In this document: positions 1 through 6,527 of the stretch, piece by piece
How the letters are laid out: each line of letters starts with the position of its first letter
How positions within the stretch are numbered: the first letter of the stretch is position 1
Assembly (NCBI GenBank): GCA_963714125.1
Contig: OY970234.1
Coordinates: forward strand, 2,914,001 to 2,978,000
Source: CAWCAW01 sp963714125
GTDB taxonomy: Bacteria > Actinomycetota > Acidimicrobiia > Acidimicrobiales > UBA8190
DNA: 64,000 nt
Direction of reading: 5' to 3'
The notes under the pieces: generated by a model
What the model saw: the letters and a program-made list of their open reading frames with translations, nothing else
Database searches by the model: none
Told to the model about the DNA's origin: nothing
Translations under genes and position numbers: made by a program

Positions 1-59
1 TGGATCATGGGATGAGGGCATCGTTCCAAGGTGAGTACGAGTTGGTGATCTCGTCGCCG

Positions 60-215
60 ATAGAGAGCGCATCTAAACAGGACGAACACTCCAAACCCCG
101 GGATTCTGGGGTCATAGGGTGCTTCGGGTTGATCCTGTCCTGTCTCGTCTAAACGAGAGCGCCGGAGCGGCGTAATCCGACTCCTGTGTTATGAACGGCG
201 GGCAGGACGGGCCAG
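60..215 (+). ncRNA. Candidate IS110 bridge RNA region
   Basis: Three hairpins follow one another upstream of the IS110 transposase. ACCCC (95-99) pairs with GGGGT (108-112) around an 8-base loop. TCTCGT (143-148) pairs perfectly with ACGAGA (153-158) around CTAA. CGCCG (160-164) pairs perfectly with CGGCG (168-172) around GAG. Known IS110-group elements express a structured RNA from this position that pairs with target and donor DNA. The boundaries given are approximate, and target- and donor-binding loops could not be assigned by eye. Confidence 0.35.
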
Positions 216-346
216 CCCGGTGGGCGTGGAGACCCTGTTTGAGGAATTCGGGACTGGCGACGCCAGAGCCCTCTTAGTGATGTTCGGGACCTTGCGCATC
301 ACCGGCCGGCCGTGGATCGACATCGACCATGAGCCGAGGAGGGCCT

Positions 347-1654
347 GTGAGCACATTGGGAGTCGACCTGGCCGTGCGGGCGCCGCACGTCGCCACCTTG
401 AGCAACGACCGCGGGGAGGTGATCTGGTCACGTCGGCGCTTTACGAGCCATCCCCATGACCTGGCGGCCCTGAGCGCGGCGATTGGACCTGCATCGGAGC
501 TGACGGTGGTGATGGAGCCCACCCGCAGCGCGTGGGTGGTCGTGGCTGCGCACTTCCGGGCCGCTGGGGCCAAGGTGGTGATGATCGCCCCCGAGCAGTC
601 GGCGGACCTGCGCAACTACTACAAGAAGCACACCAAGAACGACCGGCTCGACTCCCTCGTGCTCTCGCGTGTGCCGCTTCTTCATCCCGAGGGGCTCACC
701 GAGGTGAGCGGGCTCGGCCCCGCTGAGCCGCTCAGGCGAGCGGTGCGTCGGCGAGTGGACATCGTCGACCAGCGTCGGGCGTGTCACCAGCGCATCGATG
801 CCATGTTGGACCTGCTGGGCCCGGCCTACAACGAGGCGCTCGGGAGCCGAGGGACGAAGACCTCGGCCGTGGTCCTCGAGCGCTATGGGAACCCGAAAAC
901 CCTGCGTCGGCTGGGCCTTTCCCGGCTCACCGACCTGGTGAGAAAGACGAGCGGTGGCCACCTCGATGCCCAGTACGCCACTGGGCTCCTCGAGGCGGCG
1001 ACGGAAGCCATCACCTTGTGGAAAGGCGGAGGTCTCGACTTCGACGAGCTTGCCTGGGACCTCGCCCAGGAGGTTCGGCTCATCACTCAGCTCGATGTCG
1101 AGATCGAACGACTCGATGATCGCATCGCCGAGCTCTACCAGGTGGCCGACCCCAAGGGCATCGTGCGCTCGGCGCCCGGTGTCGGCCCGGTGCTCTCGGC
1201 GGGGATCGCCGGGCGCCTGGGCGATGCGACGCGCTTCGCCAACCTGGCGGCCGTTCGCTCGTTCTCGGGGATCGTGCCCGGTGTGAACCAGTCGGGGTTC
1301 ACCGAGACCCGACCCGGCATCACCAAACAGGGAGACCCCGGCCTGCGCCGGGATCTGTACCTCGCCGCCGAGCGGGCTCGCCATCAGGATCCCCAGCTGG
1401 CCGCCAAGTACTACCGGCTGATCATGGAGCGCCGGCTGCATCACTATTCGGCGGTCTGCCACCTGGCCACGACCCTTGTCACCCGGATCGCCGCCTGCAT
1501 GTGCTCACGCCAGCTCTACGTGGTGCGAGACATCGACGGCACTCCGGTCGAAAGTGAAGAGGCCCGAGCGATCATCGCCAAGCGCTACTCGATCCCACCC
1601 GCTGCTCGTCGACGGTCTCGAATCCCTGACGCGGTGAGCGAGCCAACGAGATAG
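347..1654 (+). CDS. IS110-family transposase (DEDD recombinase)
   Basis: A 435-residue transposase of the RNA-guided IS110 type. The N-terminal RuvC-like domain carries the DEDD acidic set: D7 (GVDLAV), E57 (VVMEPT), D99 and D102 (KNDRLDS). The C-terminal Transposase_20 region has a helix-hairpin-helix-like APGVGPVLSAGIAG followed by the conserved run FSGIVPGVNQSG...GDPGLRRDLYLAA, which should carry the nucleophilic serine. The GTG at 347 is preferred because GAGGAGGG lies just before it; an in-frame ATG at 329 would add six residues. Full length, with no stop or frameshift, so it may be active. A structured non-coding leader precedes it and a tyrosine recombinase follows. Confidence 0.93.
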   Translation: MSTLGVDLAVRAPHVATLSNDRGEVIWSRRRFTSHPHDLAALSAAIGPASELTVVMEPTRSAWVVVAAHFRAAGAKVVMIAPEQSADLRNYYKKHTKNDRLDSLVLSRVPLLHPEGLTEVSGLGPAEPLRRAVRRRVDIVDQRRACHQRIDAMLDLLGPAYNEALGSRGTKTSAVVLERYGNPKTLRRLGLSRLTDLVRKTSGGHLDAQYATGLLEAATEAITLWKGGGLDFDELAWDLAQEVRLITQLDVEIERLDDRIAELYQVADPKGIVRSAPGVGPVLSAGIAGRLGDATRFANLAAVRSFSGIVPGVNQSGFTETRPGITKQGDPGLRRDLYLAAERARHQDPQLAAKYYRLIMERRLHHYSAVCHLATTLVTRIAACMCSRQLYVVRDIDGTPVESEEARAIIAKRYSIPPAARRRSRIPDAVSEPTR

Positions 1655-1688
1655 GGGTCGCCATTGGCGCCCCGCGCTGGCTCGCTCA
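1635..1688. terminator. Stem-loop across the transposase stop codon
   Basis: TGAGCGAGCCA (1635-1645) is a perfect 11-bp inverted repeat of TGGCTCGCTCA (1678-1688). Nested inside is a second hairpin, 1654-1673 (GGGGTCGCC against GGCGCCCC with one bulged base). The outer arm lies within the last transposase codons. No T-tract follows, so it may be a processing or protective 3' structure, or part of the element's right end, rather than an intrinsic terminator. Confidence 0.45.
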
Positions 1689-1761
1689 GGTGACGAGGCT
1701 ACGCCCCCTTGACGCGGTTAGGAATTTCATAACAACGGAAGTTACGGTCGGAACTGAGTAG

Positions 1762-1786
1762 GAAAAACCCAGGTCAGCACAGCGCA
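1762..1786 (-). repeat. Direct repeat copy B beside the integrase
   Basis: On the minus strand this reads TGCGCTGTGCTGA followed by a T-rich end. The first 13 bases are identical to 1879-1891, 105 bp away, and both copies end in a run of five or six T. The pair brackets the tRNA-Pro-like segment, as attachment-site repeats for the adjacent recombinase might. Confidence 0.6.
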
Positions 1787-1850
1787 AAGCCTCTGATGCT
1801 CCCAAAGCAGGTGCGCTAACCAGGCTGCGCTACTCCCCGTCTGACCTGGG
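1768..1850 (-). other. tRNA-Pro(UGG) 5' half inside a hairpin
   Basis: Read on the minus strand from 1839, the sequence matches the first 43 or so bases of a proline tRNA: acceptor strand CGGGGAG, a perfect D-stem GCGC/GCGC, and the anticodon loop TTTGGGA (anticodon TGG). After GCA it departs from tRNA and no T-arm or 3' acceptor strand follows. The fragment sits inside a perfect 10-bp inverted repeat, CTGACCTGGG (1841-1850) against CCCAGGTCAG (1768-1777), followed on the minus strand by TTTTT. An alternative internal fold, AGCGCA with TGCGCT, puts the anticodon loop at the apex. It may be an attachment site in an anticodon arm, a tRNA mimic or a small RNA. It cannot be a functional tRNA. Confidence 0.6.
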
Positions 1851-1866
1851 ATTTTCTCTCAGATCC

Positions 1867-1891
1867 GAAAAAACTCCCTCAGCACAGCGCA
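1867..1891 (-). repeat. Direct repeat copy A beside the integrase
   Basis: Second copy of TGCGCTGTGCTGA (minus strand), again followed by a T-tract. It lies about 40 bp before the integrase start and could be an arm-type recombinase site, an att core, or a duplicated terminator-like module. Confidence 0.6.
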
Positions 1892-1931
1892 CGGAACACA
1901 CATAATCCGAAGTGCTCGAACCGGAGGAACA

Positions 1932-2828
1932 ATGGACAGCCTAGGTGACCTCGACAGACTGTCGAAGTCCTTCACCCGCCACTTGCTGGCCGAGAACAAG
2001 TCCGCCAAGACCGTTGCCACCTACGGGGAGGCCGTGGGGCAGTTGGTGGCATTCCTGGCCCCCCTTGGGATCTGTTCCGCCGACGCCATCACCACCGCGA
2101 GCCTGGAGGAGTTCTTCGTCCACCTTTTGAGCCGCAAGGCCCCTGCCACGGTGTCGAACCGGTTCCGAGCGCTCCAGCAGTTCTTCAAGTGGATGGAGAC
2201 CGAGGGTTACAAGGACGACAACCCCATAGCCAGGATGCACCCCCCTTACGTACCGGAGCAGCCGGTCGATGTGCTCACCGAGGACCAGATGCGCTGCTTG
2301 CTCGCGACCTGCAAGGGTGGGTCATTCGAGAACCGCCGCGATGAAGCCATCATGCGTCTCCTTGCCGACAGTGGAATCCGTCGGGCTGAGCTGCTGGGCA
2401 TGAGGTGTAGCGACGTGCACCTCGATGAGAATGCCGTAGAGGTCCTGGGCAAAGGCCGTCGCTTTAGGGCGGCTCCATTTGGCAACAAGACTGGACGGGC
2501 ACTCGACCGCTACGAGGTGCTACGGCAGAGGCACGCGTGCCGAGATTCGGAGTGGTTTTGGCTCACTGGTCGAGGACGACTCCAGGAATCGGGTCTCGCC
2601 ACCATGTTGGCCAAGCGGGGATTGCACGCTGGGCTGGGGCGAGTGCACCCACACCAGTTCAGGCACACGTTCGCCCATCACTACCTGGCCAATGGGGGAC
2701 AGGAAAACGACCTGATGAGGCTGGCGGGGTGGCGAACGCGGGAGATGGTGGGTAGGTACGCGTCATCCACCGCCGACGAGCGCGCCCGCCAGGCATTTGG
2801 ACCCCTGAGCTTCGGCGACCGACTGTAG
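1932..2828 (+). CDS. Tyrosine recombinase / site-specific integrase
   Basis: A 298-residue XerC/D-like recombinase that would cut and rejoin DNA through a 3'-phosphotyrosine. The N-terminal SAM-like core-binding domain covers roughly residues 8-95 and the catalytic domain 115-285. The catalytic set is complete: R150 (SGIRRAEL), K174 (LGKGRRF), H241 and R244 (HQFRHTF), W267 (AGW) and Y276 (GRY). GGAGGAAC just before the ATG is a strong ribosome binding site. Directly upstream are 13-bp direct repeats and a half tRNA-Pro, so this is probably the integrase of a genomic island. An IS256 element begins 46 bp past its stop. Confidence 0.93.
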   Translation: MDSLGDLDRLSKSFTRHLLAENKSAKTVATYGEAVGQLVAFLAPLGICSADAITTASLEEFFVHLLSRKAPATVSNRFRALQQFFKWMETEGYKDDNPIARMHPPYVPEQPVDVLTEDQMRCLLATCKGGSFENRRDEAIMRLLADSGIRRAELLGMRCSDVHLDENAVEVLGKGRRFRAAPFGNKTGRALDRYEVLRQRHACRDSEWFWLTGRGRLQESGLATMLAKRGLHAGLGRVHPHQFRHTFAHHYLANGGQENDLMRLAGWRTREMVGRYASSTADERARQAFGPLSFGDRL

Positions 2829-2874
2829 GGTTGGTTGTGTTGACTATTCCCTCATACGCGTCAGACCCAGGTCG

Positions 2875-2905
2875 AGTCCCGATGAGTGGTGTACGAGGTC
2901 GTGAG
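2875..2905 (+). repeat. IS256-type terminal inverted repeat, left
   Basis: Begins AGTCCCGATGAGTGG and contains the GAGTGGTGTACGAG core shared with the right end. It lies 46 bp past the integrase stop codon. Confidence 0.88.
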
Positions 2906-2971
2906 TCGCAACGGCCCTCGCATCAACCCGAGCTGACCGACTGACGTCGACAACCCGTTCTCTCTTTCATT

Positions 2972-4249
2972 TTACTCGACGGCCAAAGGCGCGCTCCCTT
3001 CGACTTCGCCGACGGCGTCTTCGATGGCCGGTCTCGGGTCGAACTCGCAAGGCTCGTCGCGGCGTGGCGACTTAAGACTCTCGATGCTCATGTAACGCTT
3101 GGTGACGGCCCATTCGTCGGACTGCTCGGCCAACACCGCGCCGACAAGGCGGATGACCGCAGCGCGGTTGGGGAAGATTCCGACCACGTCGGTGCGCCGG
3201 CGGATCTCCTTGTTGAGCCGCTCCTGGGGGTTGTTGGACCGAATCTTCGGCCAGTGCTCGGGGGGGAAGGCGCTGAAGGCAAGCACGTCGTCAGCGGCGT
3301 CCATGAGGTAGAGCGCCACGTCGGTGAACCCGGCCTCGGTGAGCTTGGAGACGACGACCCCGAGTTGGCTCCAGGTGGCGTCGCGGTCGGGCTGCTCAAA
3401 GATCGAGCGCACCAGTGTGGCGATCATGGGCCACGACGCCTTGGCAACCCGCGTGGCGAGATTCGCCATGAAGTGGGTGCGACATCTCTGCCAGGTGGCC
3501 TCGGCCAGCACCGCGGCGATGGCGGCCTTGATGCCACCGTGGGCGTCGGAGACCACGAGCTCCACCCCGGACATGCCCCGGGCCACGAGCGAGCGCAGAA
3601 ACGCGGTCCACGCTGCGGTGTCCTCGGTGGTGACGATGTCGAACCCGACGATCTCGCGCCGGCCTTCGGCGTTGGAGGCCGTGGCGATCACCGCCGAGAC
3701 ATTGACAACCCGGCCGCCCTCGCGCACCCGTTGGGTCACGGCGTCGATCCACAGGTAGCGATAGGGGCCGGAGTCCAAGGGACGCTCTCGGAACTCCTTC
3801 ACCACGGCGTCGAGATGAGCCGCGAGGCGCGACACCTCGGACTTCGAGATCCCGTCGATGCCCATGGCTTTCACCAGGTCGTCGACCCGCCGGGTGGACA
3901 CACCTTCCACATAGGCCTGGCACACCACCGCCACGAGCGCCTGCTCGGCGCGACGGCGGGGCTGGAGCAAGAACTCCGGCGAGTACACACCCTGGCGCAG
4001 CTTCGGCACGGCCAGCTCGATCGACCCCACCCGGGTGTCCCAGGGTCGAAGCCGATATCCGTTGCGAGAGTTCTCCCGCTCCTCGGTCCGCTCGCCATAG
4101 CCGGCGTTGCACTGCATCGAGGCCTGGGCGCTCATGAGCGCCTCAGCGAAGGCGCCCAGCATCGCTCGGGCCAGGTCCGTGTCTCCGTCGGCGCCCTCGA
4201 GGTACTTGCTCAGCCAGAGCGACGCGTCGATAGTGGTGGGGACAGTCAC
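2972..4249 (-). CDS. IS256-family (Mutator-type) transposase
   Basis: A 425-residue DDE transposase of the Mutator superfamily. Visible landmarks: first catalytic D169 (LWIDAVTQ), second D235 (VVSDAHGG, the typical IS256 block), the C-x2-H pair C256/H259 (CRTHFM), and E343 in NNPQERLNKEIRRRTDVVG. The GTG at 4249 is chosen because AGGAGG (4256-4261) sits six bases upstream; the longer TTG start at 4264 would read through that ribosome binding site. The gene is intact and spans almost the whole element between the inverted repeats. Confidence 0.94.
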   Translation of the reverse strand: MTVPTTIDASLWLSKYLEGADGDTDLARAMLGAFAEALMSAQASMQCNAGYGERTEERENSRNGYRLRPWDTRVGSIELAVPKLRQGVYSPEFLLQPRRRAEQALVAVVCQAYVEGVSTRRVDDLVKAMGIDGISKSEVSRLAAHLDAVVKEFRERPLDSGPYRYLWIDAVTQRVREGGRVVNVSAVIATASNAEGRREIVGFDIVTTEDTAAWTAFLRSLVARGMSGVELVVSDAHGGIKAAIAAVLAEATWQRCRTHFMANLATRVAKASWPMIATLVRSIFEQPDRDATWSQLGVVVSKLTEAGFTDVALYLMDAADDVLAFSAFPPEHWPKIRSNNPQERLNKEIRRRTDVVGIFPNRAAVIRLVGAVLAEQSDEWAVTKRYMSIESLKSPRRDEPCEFDPRPAIEDAVGEVEGSAPLAVE

Positions 4250-4331
4250 CGTGTTCCTCCTCAAGTTGTTGTGTGGAAACTGCTTCTTGAGGTTGACGCG
4301 GTGACCGTCGCGTCTGGGGGATAGTCCTCAG

Positions 4332-4362
4332 CTCACCTGCTCGTACACCACTCGTTGGGACT
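4332..4362 (-). repeat. IS256-type terminal inverted repeat, right
   Basis: Reverse complement begins AGTCCCAACGAGTGG and matches the left end at 26 of 31 positions. Transposase expression would start just inside this repeat. Confidence 0.88.
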
Positions 4363-4373
4363 CAACTGCCTGT

Positions 4374-4922
4374 CTATTCAGCGTATTGGGCAAACACCGC
4401 GTCTCGCTGGTTCTCCCAAAAACGACGCTGATGCGGAGTCAATGCCCATATCTCGTCTTCACGGGGCGCATACTTAGCTGGTAACAATCCTTGCTCTGCG
4501 GCCAGCGAGAAGAAGCCACGTCCGGGATAACCGTCGGCATCGTGGACGATGAGTGATGTAAGCATCGGTTCGTGCGCCTCGTGGACGTGAACAGCCACTG
4601 CACCAGCCAAATGCCGGTCCTTGTGCCGATTGCGCCTGCCGATGTCCTCTTCGCTCATTGTCTGAATGGCGTCCCAGAGCCCACCGTAGGTCGTAAGCTT
4701 CCGTTCTCTCGCACATGAAATCAAGTGAACGATGGCTAAGTCACGCAGCCGAAACCACATGGCCCACGAATACCCGAAGAACGTTGTGCTGTTCTGAGAA
4801 GTCTTTCGACCACCTGTCTTGCCTTTGACGACCTGACCACGTTTTCGTTGAGGTGTCGCTTGCTGTCCCTTGCCCCATCGCTCTCGCATGCTGGAACCAG
4901 GGTCAGCCGGTTTTGAGGACAT
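4374..4922 (-). CDS. Unrecognised 182-residue protein
   Basis: I do not recognise this gene. The first 45 residues are basic and low-complexity (KGQQATPQRKRGQVVKGKTG). The folded part begins near SWAMWFRLRDLA. A block resembling LTTYGGLWDAI...PMLTSLIVHDADGYPGRGFF has the layout of small winged-helix-like domains with a conserved TYG and a PxLTxLVV...GxPGxGF tail, but that is only an impression. The ATG at 4922 is favoured by a GGGGGG run six bases upstream; a GTG at 4973 would extend it. No signal peptide or membrane segment. It is divergent from the next gene, lies between an IS256 element and other orphan genes, and is less GC-rich than the chromosome backbone. Confidence 0.7.
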   Translation of the reverse strand: MSSKPADPGSSMRERWGKGQQATPQRKRGQVVKGKTGGRKTSQNSTTFFGYSWAMWFRLRDLAIVHLISCARERKLTTYGGLWDAIQTMSEEDIGRRNRHKDRHLAGAVAVHVHEAHEPMLTSLIVHDADGYPGRGFFSLAAEQGLLPAKYAPREDEIWALTPHQRRFWENQRDAVFAQYAE

Positions 4923-4947
4923 ACCAACCCCCCTCGACGGGCGCCTA

Positions 4948-5003
4948 GTCCAATACGGTATCCCGTTGGACACGCAGATGACGGGGAGTCCGAACCCCTC
5001 CCC
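4948..5003. other. Paired hairpins in a divergent intergenic region
   Basis: GTCCAA (4948-4953) pairs with TTGGAC (4966-4971), and GGGGAG (4983-4988) pairs with CTCCCC (4998-5003) around a 9-base loop, TCCGAACCC. The second resembles a tRNA T-arm but its stem and loop sizes are wrong. Both lie between two divergently read orphan genes, so they may be operators or leader structures. Confidence 0.35.
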
Positions 5004-5068
5004 AGAGCCGTCGGCATGAGCGTCAAGCGCTTGACCGCAGGTTTGCTGTTCCCGATAGGTTGCTGTCT

Positions 5069-6172
5069 ATGGTTGGACTGCCTAACAGGGAGCAGCGGTT
5101 TCTGCTCGATGAAGTTGCCACCGTTTATTTGAACGAGGGGCAGTGGCCAGGATGGGCGTGGTTGGAGGAAACAGCCGAACGCCAAAGCTTGAATGCCGCC
5201 GAAATCGTCGCCACGTTCCCCCGCGTGTTCTCAGTTGGATATAGCTACCTATCGCCGATACGGCCCACCATGCCAGCACCTACCGACCGAATAGCGGTGA
5301 CAGTTTGGGGTCTCTCGTACGTTGAGCGAGCGAGGACATTGGTTGACGCGTTTGTTAATCTGCTCGACGCCTTAGGCACTATCCGTGCTGGCATCAAACT
5401 CGACCCCTTCTCAGACTCCCGGCCGATTGTGACGCGGGCACAGGTCATGGAGGGTCGGTTGCCATCACCCGTCTGGGAGGCACGACTCATGCCGCTTCTT
5501 ACGAAGGAACCGGCTACATGGTCGTGTGTACCAACCCCTTCATGGGAAAGCTGGGAGACGCTTCAACTCACACCTGAGCTAAGGCGGTTTGCGGGTGTGA
5601 GTTCGTTTGACGATTACATGGAACGGATGGGTTCGTATATGACCCCGCCTCAGTCCGCTCCGTCTCGCCAGTCTCACTCCCCATTTACCCTGCCCGCATC
5701 CGTCGACTACCTCGACGTCGTGTGGACTCTTCGGTTCGGACAACCGTTGGTTGTGCCGCCCGGAGTGGAACGTTCTGCAAGGCTTGCCTTCGATGCCTCA
5801 GGTCCCGATGAGGCCGACACACGCCTGAGTGCGCTGTCGGAACTTCTCAAGGGGCTTCGGGTCCCGGGAGTCCCGGGAATAGATGGCCACCCGTTGGCCC
5901 GGCTGGGTCCGTTCTTAGAATCTCATCTTCCAACGGAGTCCCATTCGCGTTTACAAGATGCTGTCGGCATTCTGGATGCGGCTAGGCAGCTACGTGCCGG
6001 AGGACAGCACGTCGGTGCTCGCGCAAAAACGGTAGAGGCGCATCATCGGCTTGGACTGAGCTATCCCATGGCAGATTGGTCCTTGGGGTGGGAGCAGATT
6101 CAGGTTGCCGTCGCTGAAGCGTTCGATGCAATCAGAGACGAGATTCAAGCGTCGGGGCCACCATCCGAATAG
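5069..6172 (+). CDS. Unrecognised 367-residue protein
   Basis: No family recognised. The first 50 residues (NREQRFLLDEVATVYLNEGQ...) read like a small helical domain with alternating aromatics. The middle has a long, probably mixed alpha/beta region and a Ser/Pro-rich break near residues 205-215 (PPQSAPSRQSHSPF). The end is helical (VGILDAARQLRAGG...VAVAEAFDAIRDEI). No signal peptide or membrane segment, so probably cytoplasmic. The ATG at 5069 is the first good start; a TTG at 5060 is possible. It is divergent from the other orphan gene and convergent with an XRE regulator 23 bp away. The length, and the absence of decay inside a mobile region, suggest an accessory function under selection. 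Confidence 0.75.
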   Translation: MVGLPNREQRFLLDEVATVYLNEGQWPGWAWLEETAERQSLNAAEIVATFPRVFSVGYSYLSPIRPTMPAPTDRIAVTVWGLSYVERARTLVDAFVNLLDALGTIRAGIKLDPFSDSRPIVTRAQVMEGRLPSPVWEARLMPLLTKEPATWSCVPTPSWESWETLQLTPELRRFAGVSSFDDYMERMGSYMTPPQSAPSRQSHSPFTLPASVDYLDVVWTLRFGQPLVVPPGVERSARLAFDASGPDEADTRLSALSELLKGLRVPGVPGIDGHPLARLGPFLESHLPTESHSRLQDAVGILDAARQLRAGGQHVGARAKTVEAHHRLGLSYPMADWSLGWEQIQVAVAEAFDAIRDEIQASGPPSE

Positions 6173-6195
6173 GGCTCTTGAGGATGGGCGAACGC

Positions 6196-6420
6196 CTACC
6201 GACCTGGCGCCTGCATTAGTTCCAGCGGGTCAAGCCTTAGCCGACTGGCGATGCGCTCGACGGCCTTGAGCGTCAGGTTCCGCTCCCCACGTTCCAGACC
6301 ACCAACGTAGGTCCGGTGGTAGCCGAGCTTGTCGGCGAACTTCTCCTGGCTCAGGCCCCGGGCCTCCCTGTATGAGCGCAGGTTCAGGCCAACCCTCCGC
6401 TGAAGTTCGCCCTCTCGCAC
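6196..6420 (-). CDS. XRE-family helix-turn-helix regulator
   Basis: A 74-residue protein that is almost entirely a Cro/CI-type HTH (about residues 8-64): LRSYREARGLSQEKFADKLG, then YVGGLERGERNLTL with the typical ERG turn, then AVERIASRLRLDPLELM. Such minimal XRE proteins are DNA-binding dimers that commonly control their own promoter and a neighbour. The start is GTG. A perfect 12-bp palindrome lies 39 bp upstream in the space shared with the divergent surface-protein gene, the expected place for its operator. It resembles controller proteins of restriction systems in size, but no restriction genes are present. Confidence 0.9.
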   Translation of the reverse strand: MREGELQRRVGLNLRSYREARGLSQEKFADKLGYHRTYVGGLERGERNLTLKAVERIASRLRLDPLELMQAPGR

Positions 6421-6458
6421 CCACGCAACATGCCGGGAGCGCTACCTGTTGATCTACA

Positions 6459-6470
6459 TACTTATAAGTA
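6459..6470. promoter_or_regulatory. Palindromic operator candidate for the XRE regulator
   Basis: TACTTATAAGTA is a perfect palindrome in the 107-bp region between the divergent XRE gene and the surface-protein gene. It is notably AT-rich among GC-rich surroundings and could overlap a -10 element. Assignment to the XRE protein is inferred from position alone. Confidence 0.55.
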
Positions 6471-6527
6471 GCAGACTGGTGGAGTCCACCTGAGTGGCGG
6501 GGCGGGCAACGGAGCGGAGGGTTGGCG

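Larger units (their letters stand above)
1..1740 (+). mobile_element. IS110-family insertion, ends not defined
   Basis: The transposase gene, about 330 bases of non-coding DNA before it and a short tail after it fit an IS110-type element, which lacks terminal inverted repeats. I could not place either end: no inverted repeats or target duplications are expected in this family, and the left end may lie before the window. The long 5' non-coding part is where IS110-group elements encode their guide (bridge) RNA. A lone TTGACG hexamer at 1709-1714 could act as the -35 half of the junction promoter described for circularised IS110 elements; this last point is inference. Confidence 0.55.
2875..4362 (-). 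mobile_element. Complete IS256-family insertion sequence
   Basis: A 1488-bp element bounded by imperfect 31-bp inverted repeats at 2875-2905 and 4332-4362 (26 of 31 positions match when one end is reverse-complemented; the shared core is GAGTGGTGTACGAG). One gene fills it, read right to left. I compared 8 bp on each side and found no target duplication, so the copy may be old or rearranged. The right repeat ends 11 bp from the stop of the neighbouring unknown gene. Confidence 0.9.

Noticed and set aside
1797..1839. A functional tRNA-Pro gene
   Set aside because: Only the 5' half is present; the anticodon stem is broken and there is no T-arm or 3' acceptor strand.
3254..4324. Long plus-strand ORF opposite the IS256 transposase
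   Set aside because: It is antisense to a well-supported DDE transposase and has the His/Gly-rich composition typical of shadows in GC-rich DNA.
2867..4370. Target-site duplication around the IS256 element
   Set aside because: The 8-bp flanks differ on the two sides, also when the ends are shifted by one base.
4981..5010. T-arm-like hairpin suggesting a tRNA end or att core
   Set aside because: The stem is six pairs with a nine-base loop, not five pairs with a TTCNANN loop, and no acceptor, D or anticodon arms fit around it.
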